The notes: a model not told the origin generated them from the sequence alone. DNA of 10,540 nucleotides from an uncultured Senegalimassilia sp. (GCA_934661765.1 CAKUJT010000083.1:1-10540); one strand, 5' to 3'; counted from the first letter of the stretch, positions 1 to 5,818 are shown. Numbers and translations: made by a program.

Positions 1-57
1 GGGGGGATCGCCCCCCTGCGGGCCTCTCCGCGTTTCGGGGGATGCTAAAGCCTAGCA
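1..57. terminator. Hairpins at the left edge, possible end of an upstream transcription unit
   Basis: Six G (1-6) and six C (11-16) can pair around an ATCG loop. A second small stem, TGCTA/TAGCA (43-47 with 53-57), follows. Neither is followed by a clear T-run on either strand, and the gene they might terminate lies outside the window. I see no coding region here. The call rests only on the hairpins. Confidence 0.25.
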
Positions 58-136
58 ATATGCGAGATGGTCTTTGGATTTGAGGCTGGTGCCGATTAGA
101 GTTTGGATGCCGTGCTTGCTGTTACCGAATTGTGTA

Positions 137-165
137 TGAACTGTGGAGGATAAGTCGACTATACT
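137..165 (+). promoter_or_regulatory. Probable promoter of the universal stress protein gene
   Basis: A -10-like TATACT lies at 160-165. A weak -35-like TGAACT (137-142) sits 17 bp upstream. This would give an untranslated leader of roughly 65-70 nt before the start at 240. The same TATACT hexamer appears ahead of mazG and of yqeY. The -35 match is poor, so the exact promoter is uncertain. Confidence 0.4.
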
Positions 166-239
166 TCTGGTTAGGGATTGGAGTGATTGCTCGCGATTTT
201 GCGGTCTGCTTATTCGGGCTGCAAGGGAGGAGATTCATT

Positions 240-671
240 ATGGCTGTGGATAAGATGCTCGTTGCATTTGATGAGTCTGAGGGCTCGAAAAAGGCGTTGG
301 AGGCTGCGTCGGAATTGGCTGCTGCTAATCCGAATGCCCACATCGACCTTGTCTATGTGGTGCCGATTCCCATGTTGAACTCTGATCAAATGGCTAGTTT
401 CCAGAGTATTTTGGACTTGATGATCTCTGATGGCGAGGACCTGTTGGCCGCTGCCGCTAATGAGATGGGTGACGATGTCGCATCTCGTACGGATTCGCTC
501 TTGTTGACGGGCACTAATCCCGCTAGCGAAATCCTTCGACTTGCCGACCAGCGCGAATATGACATGATCGTTATCGGCAACAGAGGTCTGTCCGGTTTGA
601 AAGAATATACGGGCAGCGTTAGCCACAAGGTGCTTGCCGGCGCAAAGGTTCCTGTGCTGGTCGTTAAATAG
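240..671 (+). CDS. Universal stress protein (UspA family)
   Basis: This 143-residue single-domain protein has the usual UspA length. It starts with the family beta-strand and adenine-contact region (MLVAFDES, D11 in the position that binds nucleotide). It ends with the ATP-binding loop GNRG (113-116), then G125-S126, then VPVLVVK. The spacing between the second glycine and the final GS is 8 residues rather than the classical 9. By family knowledge it is a cytoplasmic nucleotide-binding stress protein, with no defined enzymatic reaction to assign. The start at 240 is chosen because AGGGAGGAG ends 8 nt upstream and the homology begins there. The frame is open back to a GTG at 132, but that extension has no family match. 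The gene is monocistronic, closed by a strong terminator. Its codon use is a little richer in T-ending codons than the neighbours. Confidence 0.93.
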   Translation: MAVDKMLVAFDESEGSKKALEAASELAAANPNAHIDLVYVVPIPMLNSDQMASFQSILDLMISDGEDLLAAAANEMGDDVASRTDSLLLTGTNPASEILRLADQREYDMIVIGNRGLSGLKEYTGSVSHKVLAGAKVPVLVVK

Positions 672-698
672 TTCGAAGTCAATTCATGACTGATTTGG

Positions 699-739
699 TT
701 GGCCGCTTGCGAGTTCTCGCTGGCGGCCAATTCTTTTCT
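699..739 (+). terminator. Intrinsic terminator of the universal stress protein gene
   Basis: TTGGCCGC (699-706) pairs with GCGGCCAA (723-730). An inner stem GCGA/TCGC (709-712 with 717-720) closes on a GTTC loop, and TTCTTTTCT follows (731-739). On the minus strand the same stem is not followed by a T-run, so it does not clearly terminate the converging methyltransferase gene. Confidence 0.85.
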
Positions 740-792
740 GCGCCTGCAAGAGGGGGCCTGTTGAGGTCGAGGATCGGTGAGTTGGCGATGCG

Positions 793-1644
793 CTACTTTG
801 CTCGCAGTTCCCAGAATGCTACGGCGCTTGCTGCTGCTACGTTGAGGCTATCGACTCCGTGGGCCATGGGGATGCGCACGGTGTAGTCGCAATTCGCGAT
901 GGTGCTGGAGGCTAAGCCGTCGCCTTCGGTTCCTAATACCAGGGCTAGGCGCTCTTCGCTGGCAAGTTGGGGGTCGTCGATGGAAACGGAGTCGTCCGAC
1001 AGTGCCAAAGCGGCGGTCTTGAACCCCAGGCTATGCAGCAACGGAATGCCGTCGTGGGCCCATGAGCCGGCTCCCGTGGCGCCGGAATCTGCGCCGATGC
1101 GGGCCCAGGGGACCTGGAACACGGTTCCCATGGATACGCGGACTGCTCGGCGATAGAGCGGATCGTAGCAAGCTTGCGTGACGAGCACGGCGTCGATTCC
1201 AAGTGCGGCCGCACTGCGGAAGATGGCTCCGACATTGGTGTGGTTCGTGATGTCCTCGAGTACGGCCACTCGTCTAGCGTTGCGGCAAACTTCCTCAACG
1301 CTTGCAGCGATGGGGCGTCGGAAGGAGCCGAGTGCGCCGCGTGTGAGCTCGAAACCGGTCAGCTGTTTGAGTTGGCCATGGGGAAGGATAAACACCGGCA
1401 AATCGAAATTCGGATAGCGTTGCCCTATTTGCTCGATGATGGGTTGCATGCCGGGAAGGAATTTCTCCTCCATCAGCAGCGACAGCGGTTGCATGCCGCC
1501 TGCGACGGCGCGCTCGATGACCTTCGATGATTCAGCGATGAACATGCCCTTTTCGGGTTCGAGCTTGTTTCGCAATTGCACCTCCGTCAGGCGCGCGTAT
1601 GCGTCAAGGCGGGGGTCGTCTATAGTGCTGACGTTGATGATCAT
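793..1644 (-). CDS. SpoU-class RNA 2'-O-ribose methyltransferase (TrmH/RlmB/TsnR group)
   Basis: This 283-residue protein is expected to transfer a methyl group from S-adenosylmethionine to a ribose 2'-OH in rRNA or tRNA. The N-terminal ~115 residues look like the substrate-binding domain of this family (LTEVQLRNKLEPEKGMFIAE). The C-terminal SPOUT knot carries all three motifs: NHTNVGAIFRSAAALG (134-149, R143), VLGTEGDGLA (236-245, E240) and IPM...VDSLNVAAASAV (258-275, with S266-L267-N268). The start at 1644 has AGGAAG 8 nt upstream on the minus strand. The frame stays open further upstream, but that part is basic, low-complexity and unlike the family. The motifs do not settle the target nucleotide. 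The gene stands alone, facing the stress protein gene and divergent from mazG, with no good terminator of its own. Confidence 0.93.
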   Translation of the reverse strand: MIINVSTIDDPRLDAYARLTEVQLRNKLEPEKGMFIAESSKVIERAVAGGMQPLSLLMEEKFLPGMQPIIEQIGQRYPNFDLPVFILPHGQLKQLTGFELTRGALGSFRRPIAASVEEVCRNARRVAVLEDITNHTNVGAIFRSAAALGIDAVLVTQACYDPLYRRAVRVSMGTVFQVPWARIGADSGATGAGSWAHDGIPLLHSLGFKTAALALSDDSVSIDDPQLASEERLALVLGTEGDGLASSTIANCDYTVRIPMAHGVDSLNVAAASAVAFWELRAK

Positions 1645-1679
1645 GAGCCGTTCTTCCTGTTCGGTGTTGCTTAGGGTCA

Positions 1680-1685
1680 ATGATA
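1680..1685 (-). promoter_or_regulatory. Possible -10 of the methyltransferase gene
   Basis: Read on the minus strand, TATCAT lies about 35 nt before the start at 1644. No convincing -35 is seen at the expected distance. It is the best candidate in the stretch but weak. Confidence 0.25.
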
Positions 1686-1909
1686 CCCGATGGCAGCATC
1701 GATACGCAGCATGTGCGCGGAACCTGCAGCTTGGCGTGTAACCAAGACGGTGGGTTGACGGAGGGCGATGGGGAAACAAGACGCTAAGCCAAGGGTGCAG
1801 ATGAATAGGCCGGCGGACAGGCAAGCGGGGGGATAGGCTGCGGTGTTTGTTGGTTTCGTCCATGTCCTGCGGCAACGAGGGTCAAATCTAGAAAGGCGCA
1901 CGCTCCTGA

Positions 1910-2009
1910 GTTTTGCCGTTTCAATCCATGGGGCGAGTTTATGCCGCAAGTATCAGGGATGCGCGATTGGCTCTATAAGGGTAGATTGCGGGCTGTTGCG
2001 CGGCAAAAC
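1910..2009. repeat. Nested inverted repeats (outer 9 bp, inner 6 bp)
   Basis: GTTTTGCCG (1910-1918) is perfectly complementary to CGGCAAAAC (2001-2009). Inside it, CCGCAA (1944-1949) is complementary to TTGCGG (1986-1991). The two pairs nest properly, so a transcript in either direction could fold into a branched hairpin. Arms of this length can arise by chance in 600 bp. Confidence 0.4.
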
Positions 2010-2033
2010 AAAGCTCCAGTTTCTTTTCGTCAA

Positions 2034-2116
2034 GGAACAGTGCGGTTCTTGTACCATGGCATATAACGCAATGCTTAGCGAAATCAAGGCTGCGCTCGGA
2101 AAAGTGCAGTTCTTAT
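2034..2116. repeat. Two imperfect 19-nt direct repeats upstream of mazG
   Basis: Copy A (2034-2052) reads GGAACAGTGCGGTTCTTGT and copy B (2098-2116) reads GGAAAAGTGCAGTTCTTAT. They match at 16 of 19 positions with a 64-bp offset, about six helical turns. Copy A is itself a weak dyad, GAAC/GTTC around AGTGCG. They lie about 110-190 bp before the mazG -10, so a pair of regulator-binding sites is possible. No matching regulator is in the window. Confidence 0.5.
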
Positions 2117-2197
2117 TACGTGGTAGAAAAGCCGGTTTTGGTTCCTTGGCAAATCGTGAAAACTTCACCTCGCGAATGAGGACTCTATCTCCGAGGT

Positions 2198-2228
2198 TTG
2201 GCGGCTTCGTTGTGTTGCAGGGTATACT
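2198..2228 (+). promoter_or_regulatory. Probable mazG promoter
   Basis: A -10-like TATACT (2223-2228) sits 34 nt before the start at 2263. The best -35-like element is TTGGCG (2198-2203) with a long 19-bp spacer. The -10 is good and the -35 weak, so an activator may be involved. Confidence 0.4.
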
Positions 2229-2262
2229 TTCCAATAAAGATAACTCGACAAAGGAGCATGGT

Positions 2263-3165
2263 ATGTCGGCATCGCAACATGAGAATGCGCTTGAGCGGGC
2301 GGCGCATCCTGAACAACACCCCGCGTTTGACCAGTTCGTGGCCACGATATCGGCGTTGCGTGCGCCCGATGGCTGTCCTTGGGATCGCGAGCAGACGCAT
2401 TCATCCATCGCCCACAATATGATAGAAGAGGCGTATGAAGCGGTCGATGCCATAGAAGCGGGCGATGTGGCCCATATGCGCGAGGAGCTTGGCGATGTGC
2501 TGTTGCAGGTGGTGCTGCAAAGTCAGATTGCGGCCGATGCGGGCGAGTTCGATATCGAGGATGTTGCGGCGGACGTGGATGCCAAGATGGTCAGGCGCCA
2601 TCCGCACGTGTTCGGAGACGAGGCGGCAGAAGGCGCGTCTGAGGTTTTGAACCTGTGGGATAAGGTGAAGCTTCAGGAAAAGCAGGCGGCTGACCAGGCT
2701 GGCGAGGAAAGCGGAGGCGAACCGCCTGCCGGGTTGCTGGATGGCGTGCCGGTGAGCTTTCCGGCTCTGATGCAGGCGCAGAAGATATCGCGCAAGGCGG
2801 CTGCGGCCGGATTCGAATGGGAAACGCTCGAAGATGTTTGGGACCAGGTTCGAAGCGAGATCGATGAGCTGAACGAGGCATATGACCAGGCGCCGAAGGC
2901 GGCCAACGGCAAGGTCGAAGGCGACCCTGAGGCAATTGCCCATGTGGAGGAGGAGCTGGGCGATGTGCTGTTCAGCCTAGTCAACGTCGCTCGTCGTATG
3001 GGCGTGAACTCCGAGAACGCGCTGCGGGCAAGCTGTCGTAAATTCCGTACGCGCTGGTCTGCCATGGAGCAGTCGGCGTTTGAGCAGGGCGTACGCCTTG
3101 AGAATATGACCTGCGAGGAGCAAAACCGCTTGTGGGAGCAGGCGAAGGCCGATTTGCGCAAGTAG
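2263..3165 (+). CDS. mazG: Nucleoside triphosphate pyrophosphohydrolase MazG
   Basis: This 300-residue, full-length MazG has two tandem all-alpha NTP-PPase domains. MazG hydrolyses (d)NTPs to NMP and pyrophosphate in the cytoplasm, clearing non-canonical nucleotides. The first domain has FDQFVATISALRAPDGCPWD (22-41), metal-binding EEAYE (55-59) and EELGD (74-78). RRHPHVFGD (111-119) then leads to the linker. The second domain has EIDELNEA (199-206) and EEELGDVLF (229-237). All acidic Mg-binding residues appear intact in both. The linker (about 140-160) is rich in A, E, Q and G. The start at 2263 has AAGGAG with a 6-nt spacer. The frame is open further upstream, but that part has no suitable ribosome binding site and does not resemble MazG. 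The gene is followed by a hairpin terminator, then by the alarmone synthetase gene. Confidence 0.96.
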   Translation: MSASQHENALERAAHPEQHPAFDQFVATISALRAPDGCPWDREQTHSSIAHNMIEEAYEAVDAIEAGDVAHMREELGDVLLQVVLQSQIAADAGEFDIEDVAADVDAKMVRRHPHVFGDEAAEGASEVLNLWDKVKLQEKQAADQAGEESGGEPPAGLLDGVPVSFPALMQAQKISRKAAAAGFEWETLEDVWDQVRSEIDELNEAYDQAPKAANGKVEGDPEAIAHVEEELGDVLFSLVNVARRMGVNSENALRASCRKFRTRWSAMEQSAFEQGVRLENMTCEEQNRLWEQAKADLRK

Positions 3166-3273
3166 GTGCGATCGCCTGAACGGGAGACATGCCGTGGTAA
3201 CGGAACGGTAAGAAAGCCCTTGCCGCTCTGTAAACCTAGCTTCCCGTGCGGTACCATAATCTCAATAGATAGC

Positions 3274-3310
3274 ACGCGCCGTAAGCCGTTAGGCCTGCGG
3301 CGCGTATTTT
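3274..3310 (+). terminator. Intrinsic terminator between mazG and the alarmone synthetase gene
   Basis: ACGCGCCG (3274-3281) pairs with CGGCGCGT (3298-3305). An inner GCC/GGC stem (3285-3287 with 3292-3294) forms around GTTA, and the T-rich stretch TATTTT (3305-3310) follows. It lies 109 nt past the mazG stop and 66 nt before the next start. It could end mazG transcription or act as an attenuator in the next gene's leader. A -10-like CATAAT at 3255-3260 lies just ahead of it. Confidence 0.7.
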
Positions 3311-3341
3311 CAATGCGCGAACTGCGTGAATCGCGATTACA

Positions 3342-3368
3342 CCGCATCGGCAAGATGCGGAGAAGGAG
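3342..3368 (+). promoter_or_regulatory. Hairpin abutting the ribosome binding site of the alarmone synthetase gene
   Basis: CCGCATC (3342-3348) pairs perfectly with GATGCGG (3354-3360) around the loop GGCAA. The Shine-Dalgarno AGAAGGAG (3361-3368) begins on the next base, with 7 nt to the ATG at 3376. The stem does not cover the Shine-Dalgarno but could affect ribosome access or mRNA stability. Confidence 0.5.
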
Positions 3369-3375
3369 CAAGCCG

Positions 3376-4152
3376 ATGAGTGCGACCGGTGAACCCTCGA
3401 TCGAAGCCGCGGAAAGGCTGCAAGGGCGTACGGTGGAGGACAGCGCCGCAAAGCAACTGCCCGTTCCGAACGTGCCTGACCTTTCGGCGTTCGATATGAA
3501 CGGGAATCTGTATATGACCTCTGAGAGCATGGAGAAGCTGCATCAGGCCAGCGTGGAGACCCAGTCGATCATGCAGAAGTACCGGGCAGCCATGAGGGAG
3601 ATGCAGGTTCGCTTGGAGATCTTGGACCAGGATCTGAATCTGAAGAAGCATCGCAATCCCATCCACCATATCGAAAGCCGCTTGAAGACTCCTGCGAGCA
3701 TCTACGAGAAGATTGGGCGCTACGGGTACGAGGCAACGCTTGAGAACATGGAGCGTTACATTCTCGATATCGCTGGCATTCGCGTCATCTGCCCCTATAT
3801 CCAGGATGTGTACAGTCTGTTCGAGCTGCTCAATCGCCAGGATGATCTTGAGATTGTGAAGGTGAAGGATTACATCGCCTCGCCGAAGCCGAACGGGTAT
3901 CGCAGCCTGCACGTCATCGCTCGCATCCCCGTGTTCTTCATGGATAAGAAGGAGTCAATCCCCGTGGAGATCCAGCTGAGAACGCTGGCCATGGACTTCT
4001 GGGCAAGCTTGGAGCACGATTTGAAATACAAGGCCGTCAGCGAGGTGCAAGGCATCGATGCCAGCAGCGAGCTGAAGGATTGCAGCCGTATCATCGAGGA
4101 GGTCGAGGCGCGCATGCAGGTGCTGGCGGGCGCCTTGGAGCCTGAAGGGTAG
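3376..4152 (+). CDS. relQ: RelQ-type small alarmone synthetase, (p)ppGpp synthetase
   Basis: This 258-residue protein transfers pyrophosphate from ATP to GDP or GTP to make (p)ppGpp. It has only the RelA/SpoT synthetase domain, with no hydrolase, TGS or ACT domain, so it is a small alarmone synthetase. Markers in order are SRLKTPASIYEKI (101-113, ATP contacts), LDIAGIRVICPYIQDVY (130-146, D131), KDYIASPKPNGYRSLH (164-179, the G-loop with Y175) and VEIQLRTLAMDFWASLEHDL (197-216, catalytic E198). The EIQLRTLAMDFWA block resembles firmicute RelQ/YjbM closely. About 55 residues precede the conserved region, and the part after YKA is only about 38 residues, shorter than in typical RelQ. The start at 3376 has AGAAGGAG with a 7-nt spacer; an in-frame ATG at 3313 has none. 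The stop lies 5 nt before the GH30 gene, which suggests one transcript. Confidence 0.93.
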   Translation: MSATGEPSIEAAERLQGRTVEDSAAKQLPVPNVPDLSAFDMNGNLYMTSESMEKLHQASVETQSIMQKYRAAMREMQVRLEILDQDLNLKKHRNPIHHIESRLKTPASIYEKIGRYGYEATLENMERYILDIAGIRVICPYIQDVYSLFELLNRQDDLEIVKVKDYIASPKPNGYRSLHVIARIPVFFMDKKESIPVEIQLRTLAMDFWASLEHDLKYKAVSEVQGIDASSELKDCSRIIEEVEARMQVLAGALEPEG

Positions 4153-4157
4153 TCATC

Positions 4158-5585
4158 ATGAAACGCTACGTCACCGATGCGAACAACACGTTATCCCAGG
4201 ATGAGCTGGGATTCACGCGCAATCCGGATGCCGAACTCCATTTGATCACCTGTCGCCCCGATGTGGCATATCAGCGCATTTCGGGGTTTGGCGGCGCGTT
4301 CACAGAGGCCGCGGCGAACGTGTTCGCCCTTATGCCGCCTGAGCTGCAGGACCGTTTTCTGCTGCTGTGCTTCGGGGGAGCGAAAGATGGCGATCCGGCT
4401 GCTGGCGGAAATGCGTATAGCCTGTGCCGTACGCACATTCAAAGCTGTGATTTCGCGTTGAGCAACTATTCGTATGTCAGGCCCTTCGACTCCAGCTTAC
4501 GGTCGTTCACTATCAGCCGCGATAGGCAGCTGCTGCTTCCGTTCATCAAGTGCGGGCTTGCGGTGAACCCGCAGTTGCAGTTGTTCGCAAGTCCATGGAG
4601 CCCGCCGGCGTTCATGAAGACCAATCGACGCATGAACGGTGGGGGAAAGCTGCGTCGTTCGCAGTATGAGGCATGGGCCGAGGTGTTGGCGAAATACGTG
4701 GACGCTTATGCTCGCGAGGGCGTGCGCATAAGCCGCATGAGCGTGCAAAACGAGCCCATGGCAAGCCAGGCTTGGGATTCGTGCCTGTTCAGCGCAGAAG
4801 AGGAAGCTCAATTTGCGGCGGCATATCTGCGTCCGGCGTTGGATGCGTCGGGGCATGGCGATGTGAAGCTGTTCGCTTGGGACCACAACACCGACAAGAT
4901 ATTGTCGCGCGTTCAGTCCACCTTCGGGGCGCCAGTAAACCAGGCGGGGAAGCTGCCGCTTGCCGCTGCCGGCTGGCGAGCCGAGGGCACGGTCGCCTCC
5001 GATGCTTTTGCGGGCGTGGCGTTCCATTGGTATGCGGGCGATCATTTCGAGCAGGTGGACGAAGTGGCACGACGCTGGCCTGACAAGGAGCTGCTATTCA
5101 CCGAGGGCTGCGTGGAATACACGCGCGGCGAGGATCGCAAGGCGACGCAGGAACGCAAGGCCGAGCAGTATGCGCATGCCGTCATAGGCAGCCTGAACGC
5201 AGGCGCTGCCGGATTCATCGACTGGAATCTGCTGCTCAACGAGAAGGGCGGGCCGAACCATGCCCGTAACTTCTGCGAAGCGCCGTTGATGTACGATCGC
5301 GATAAGCGCGAGTTGGTGGCGAATCGATCGTTCTTCTATATGGCGCACTTCTCCCGTTTCGCGCCGGTGGGTTCCCGTCGCTTCCTGACGTCGCGGTATA
5401 CCGACGATTTGGAAACGGTTGGTTTCCTGCGTCCCGATGGGTCGCGCGCGCTGGTCGTGCTGAACCGCCATGCCAGGCCGCGAAAGTTCCTGGTGTCGGA
5501 AGGGGTGTTCACGGCGGAGTGCAAAGCGGCGGGGCACAGCATAACCACGCTGGTGTGGGATGAGGATGAGGTGCGCGATAAGTAG
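4158..5585 (+). CDS. Glycoside hydrolase family 30 protein (glucosylceramidase-like beta-glycosidase)
   Basis: This 475-residue retaining glycosidase has a (beta/alpha)8 catalytic domain and a C-terminal beta-sandwich. Family signatures are QRISGFGGAFTEAAA (39-53), FASPWSPPAFMKTN (143-156), the acid/base in MSVQNEP (E199), FHWYAGDHF (289-297) and the nucleophile in LLFTEGC (E316). The segment from about 395 onward (MAHFSRFAPVGSRR) starts the C-terminal domain. GH30 members cleave beta-linked glucose, xylose, fucose or beta-1,6-glucan; the sequence alone does not fix the substrate. No signal peptide is visible, so it is probably cytoplasmic and would act on imported glycosides. It starts 5 nt after the alarmone synthetase stop, with only a weak GAAGGG in that gene's end, so it is likely translated by coupling. 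Codon use matches the neighbours. Confidence 0.92.
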   Translation: MKRYVTDANNTLSQDELGFTRNPDAELHLITCRPDVAYQRISGFGGAFTEAAANVFALMPPELQDRFLLLCFGGAKDGDPAAGGNAYSLCRTHIQSCDFALSNYSYVRPFDSSLRSFTISRDRQLLLPFIKCGLAVNPQLQLFASPWSPPAFMKTNRRMNGGGKLRRSQYEAWAEVLAKYVDAYAREGVRISRMSVQNEPMASQAWDSCLFSAEEEAQFAAAYLRPALDASGHGDVKLFAWDHNTDKILSRVQSTFGAPVNQAGKLPLAAAGWRAEGTVASDAFAGVAFHWYAGDHFEQVDEVARRWPDKELLFTEGCVEYTRGEDRKATQERKAEQYAHAVIGSLNAGAAGFIDWNLLLNEKGGPNHARNFCEAPLMYDRDKRELVANRSFFYMAHFSRFAPVGSRRFLTSRYTDDLETVGFLRPDGSRALVVLNRHARPRKFLVSEGVFTAECKAAGHSITTLVWDEDEVRDK

Positions 5586-5657
5586 CGTTTGCGGTTGCGG
5601 CGGTCTCGCCGTGGCGTGCAGCGATGCTCGACTTGAGGTTTGCGGTCGGTGGCGCTA

Positions 5658-5691
5658 CACGAGGCTGCGGCGATCGTCATTGCCGCTCGTG
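5658..5691 (+). repeat. Bulged hairpin in the GH30-reductase gap
   Basis: CACGA (5658-5662) pairs with TCGTG (5687-5691), and GCGGC (5667-5671) pairs with GCCGC (5682-5686). A 4-nt bulge lies on the left arm and the loop is 10 nt. There is no T-run after it. A smaller stem GGCG/CGCC (5599-5602 with 5607-5610) lies upstream. Its role is unknown; it may protect the 3' end of the GH30 mRNA. Confidence 0.3.
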
Positions 5692-5705
5692 GCGCTTGGG
5701 TTAGA

Positions 5706-5742
5706 GCTCGCGCCGGTGGCTATTTGCGCGAGCGATGATTTT
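5706..5742 (+). terminator. Probable terminator of the relQ-GH30 unit
   Basis: GCTCGCG (5706-5712) pairs with CGCGAGC (5727-5733) across a 14-nt loop. GATGATTTT follows, with a four-T run at 5739-5742. The loop is large and the T-run short, so the strength is uncertain. Confidence 0.45.
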
Positions 5743-5763
5743 CGCCGTCGTTTGAAACCGCCC

Positions 5764-5794
5764 TTGACCTGAAGTGCGCTCTAGCCTTTACCAT
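5764..5794 (+). promoter_or_regulatory. MerR-family-type promoter of the aldo/keto reductase gene
   Basis: TTGACC (5764-5769) and TACCAT (5789-5794) form -35 and -10 elements with an over-long 19-bp spacer. The spacer carries the imperfect dyad CTGAAGTG|CGCTCTAG (5769-5784), centred 7 bp after the -35. This is the layout of MerR/SoxR-class promoters, where the activator untwists the spacer. Aldo/keto reductases are known targets of MerR-family regulators. The regulator gene is not in the window. Confidence 0.6.
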
Positions 5795-5818
5795 CGAGTG
5801 AGACGAGAGGAGCATTCG

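Larger units (their letters stand above)
1645..2262. other. 618-bp gap between divergent methyltransferase and mazG genes, no convincing gene
   Basis: No reading frame here has both a plausible ribosome binding site and family-like sequence. The right half is clearly more A/T-rich than the genes: 2101-2160 has 25 G or C in 60. It holds a weak methyltransferase promoter, a mazG promoter, a near-identical 19-nt repeat pair, and inverted repeats at 1910-2009, 1944-1991 and 2031-2148. A small stem CTTGG/CCAAG (1730-1734 with 1742-1746) is also present. It could be a long regulatory region or hold a structured RNA. A decayed gene is possible but nothing recognisable remains. Confidence 0.6.

Noticed and set aside
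132..239. In-frame 36-residue extension of the universal stress protein from a GTG
   Set aside because: The family domain begins at residue 1 of the ATG at 240, which has an excellent AGGGAGGAG. The extension also covers the likely promoter.
1677..1949. Open frame of 90 codons on the minus strand upstream of the methyltransferase
   Set aside because: No ribosome binding site, no recognisable sequence, and it overlaps the presumed methyltransferase promoter.
1941..2066. 41-codon frame in the mazG upstream gap (MPQVSGMRDWLYKGRL...)
   Set aside because: Only a weak GGGGCGAG lies before it, codon use differs from the genes, and nothing is recognised. It is kept only as a possibility.
1843..2262. 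Upstream in-frame extension of mazG, including an ATG at 2056
   Set aside because: The extension does not resemble MazG and lacks a suitably spaced ribosome binding site. The start at 2263 has a perfect AAGGAG at 6 nt and a TATACT box just before it.
3166..3375. In-frame upstream extension of relQ, including ATG at 3313
   Set aside because: It would read through a terminator hairpin, and ATG 3313 has no ribosome binding site. The start at 3376 has a strong one.
2673..3530. 285-codon open frame on the minus strand across the mazG-relQ junction
   Set aside because: Composition is Ser/Arg-rich shadow sequence. It overlaps two clear genes and a terminator.
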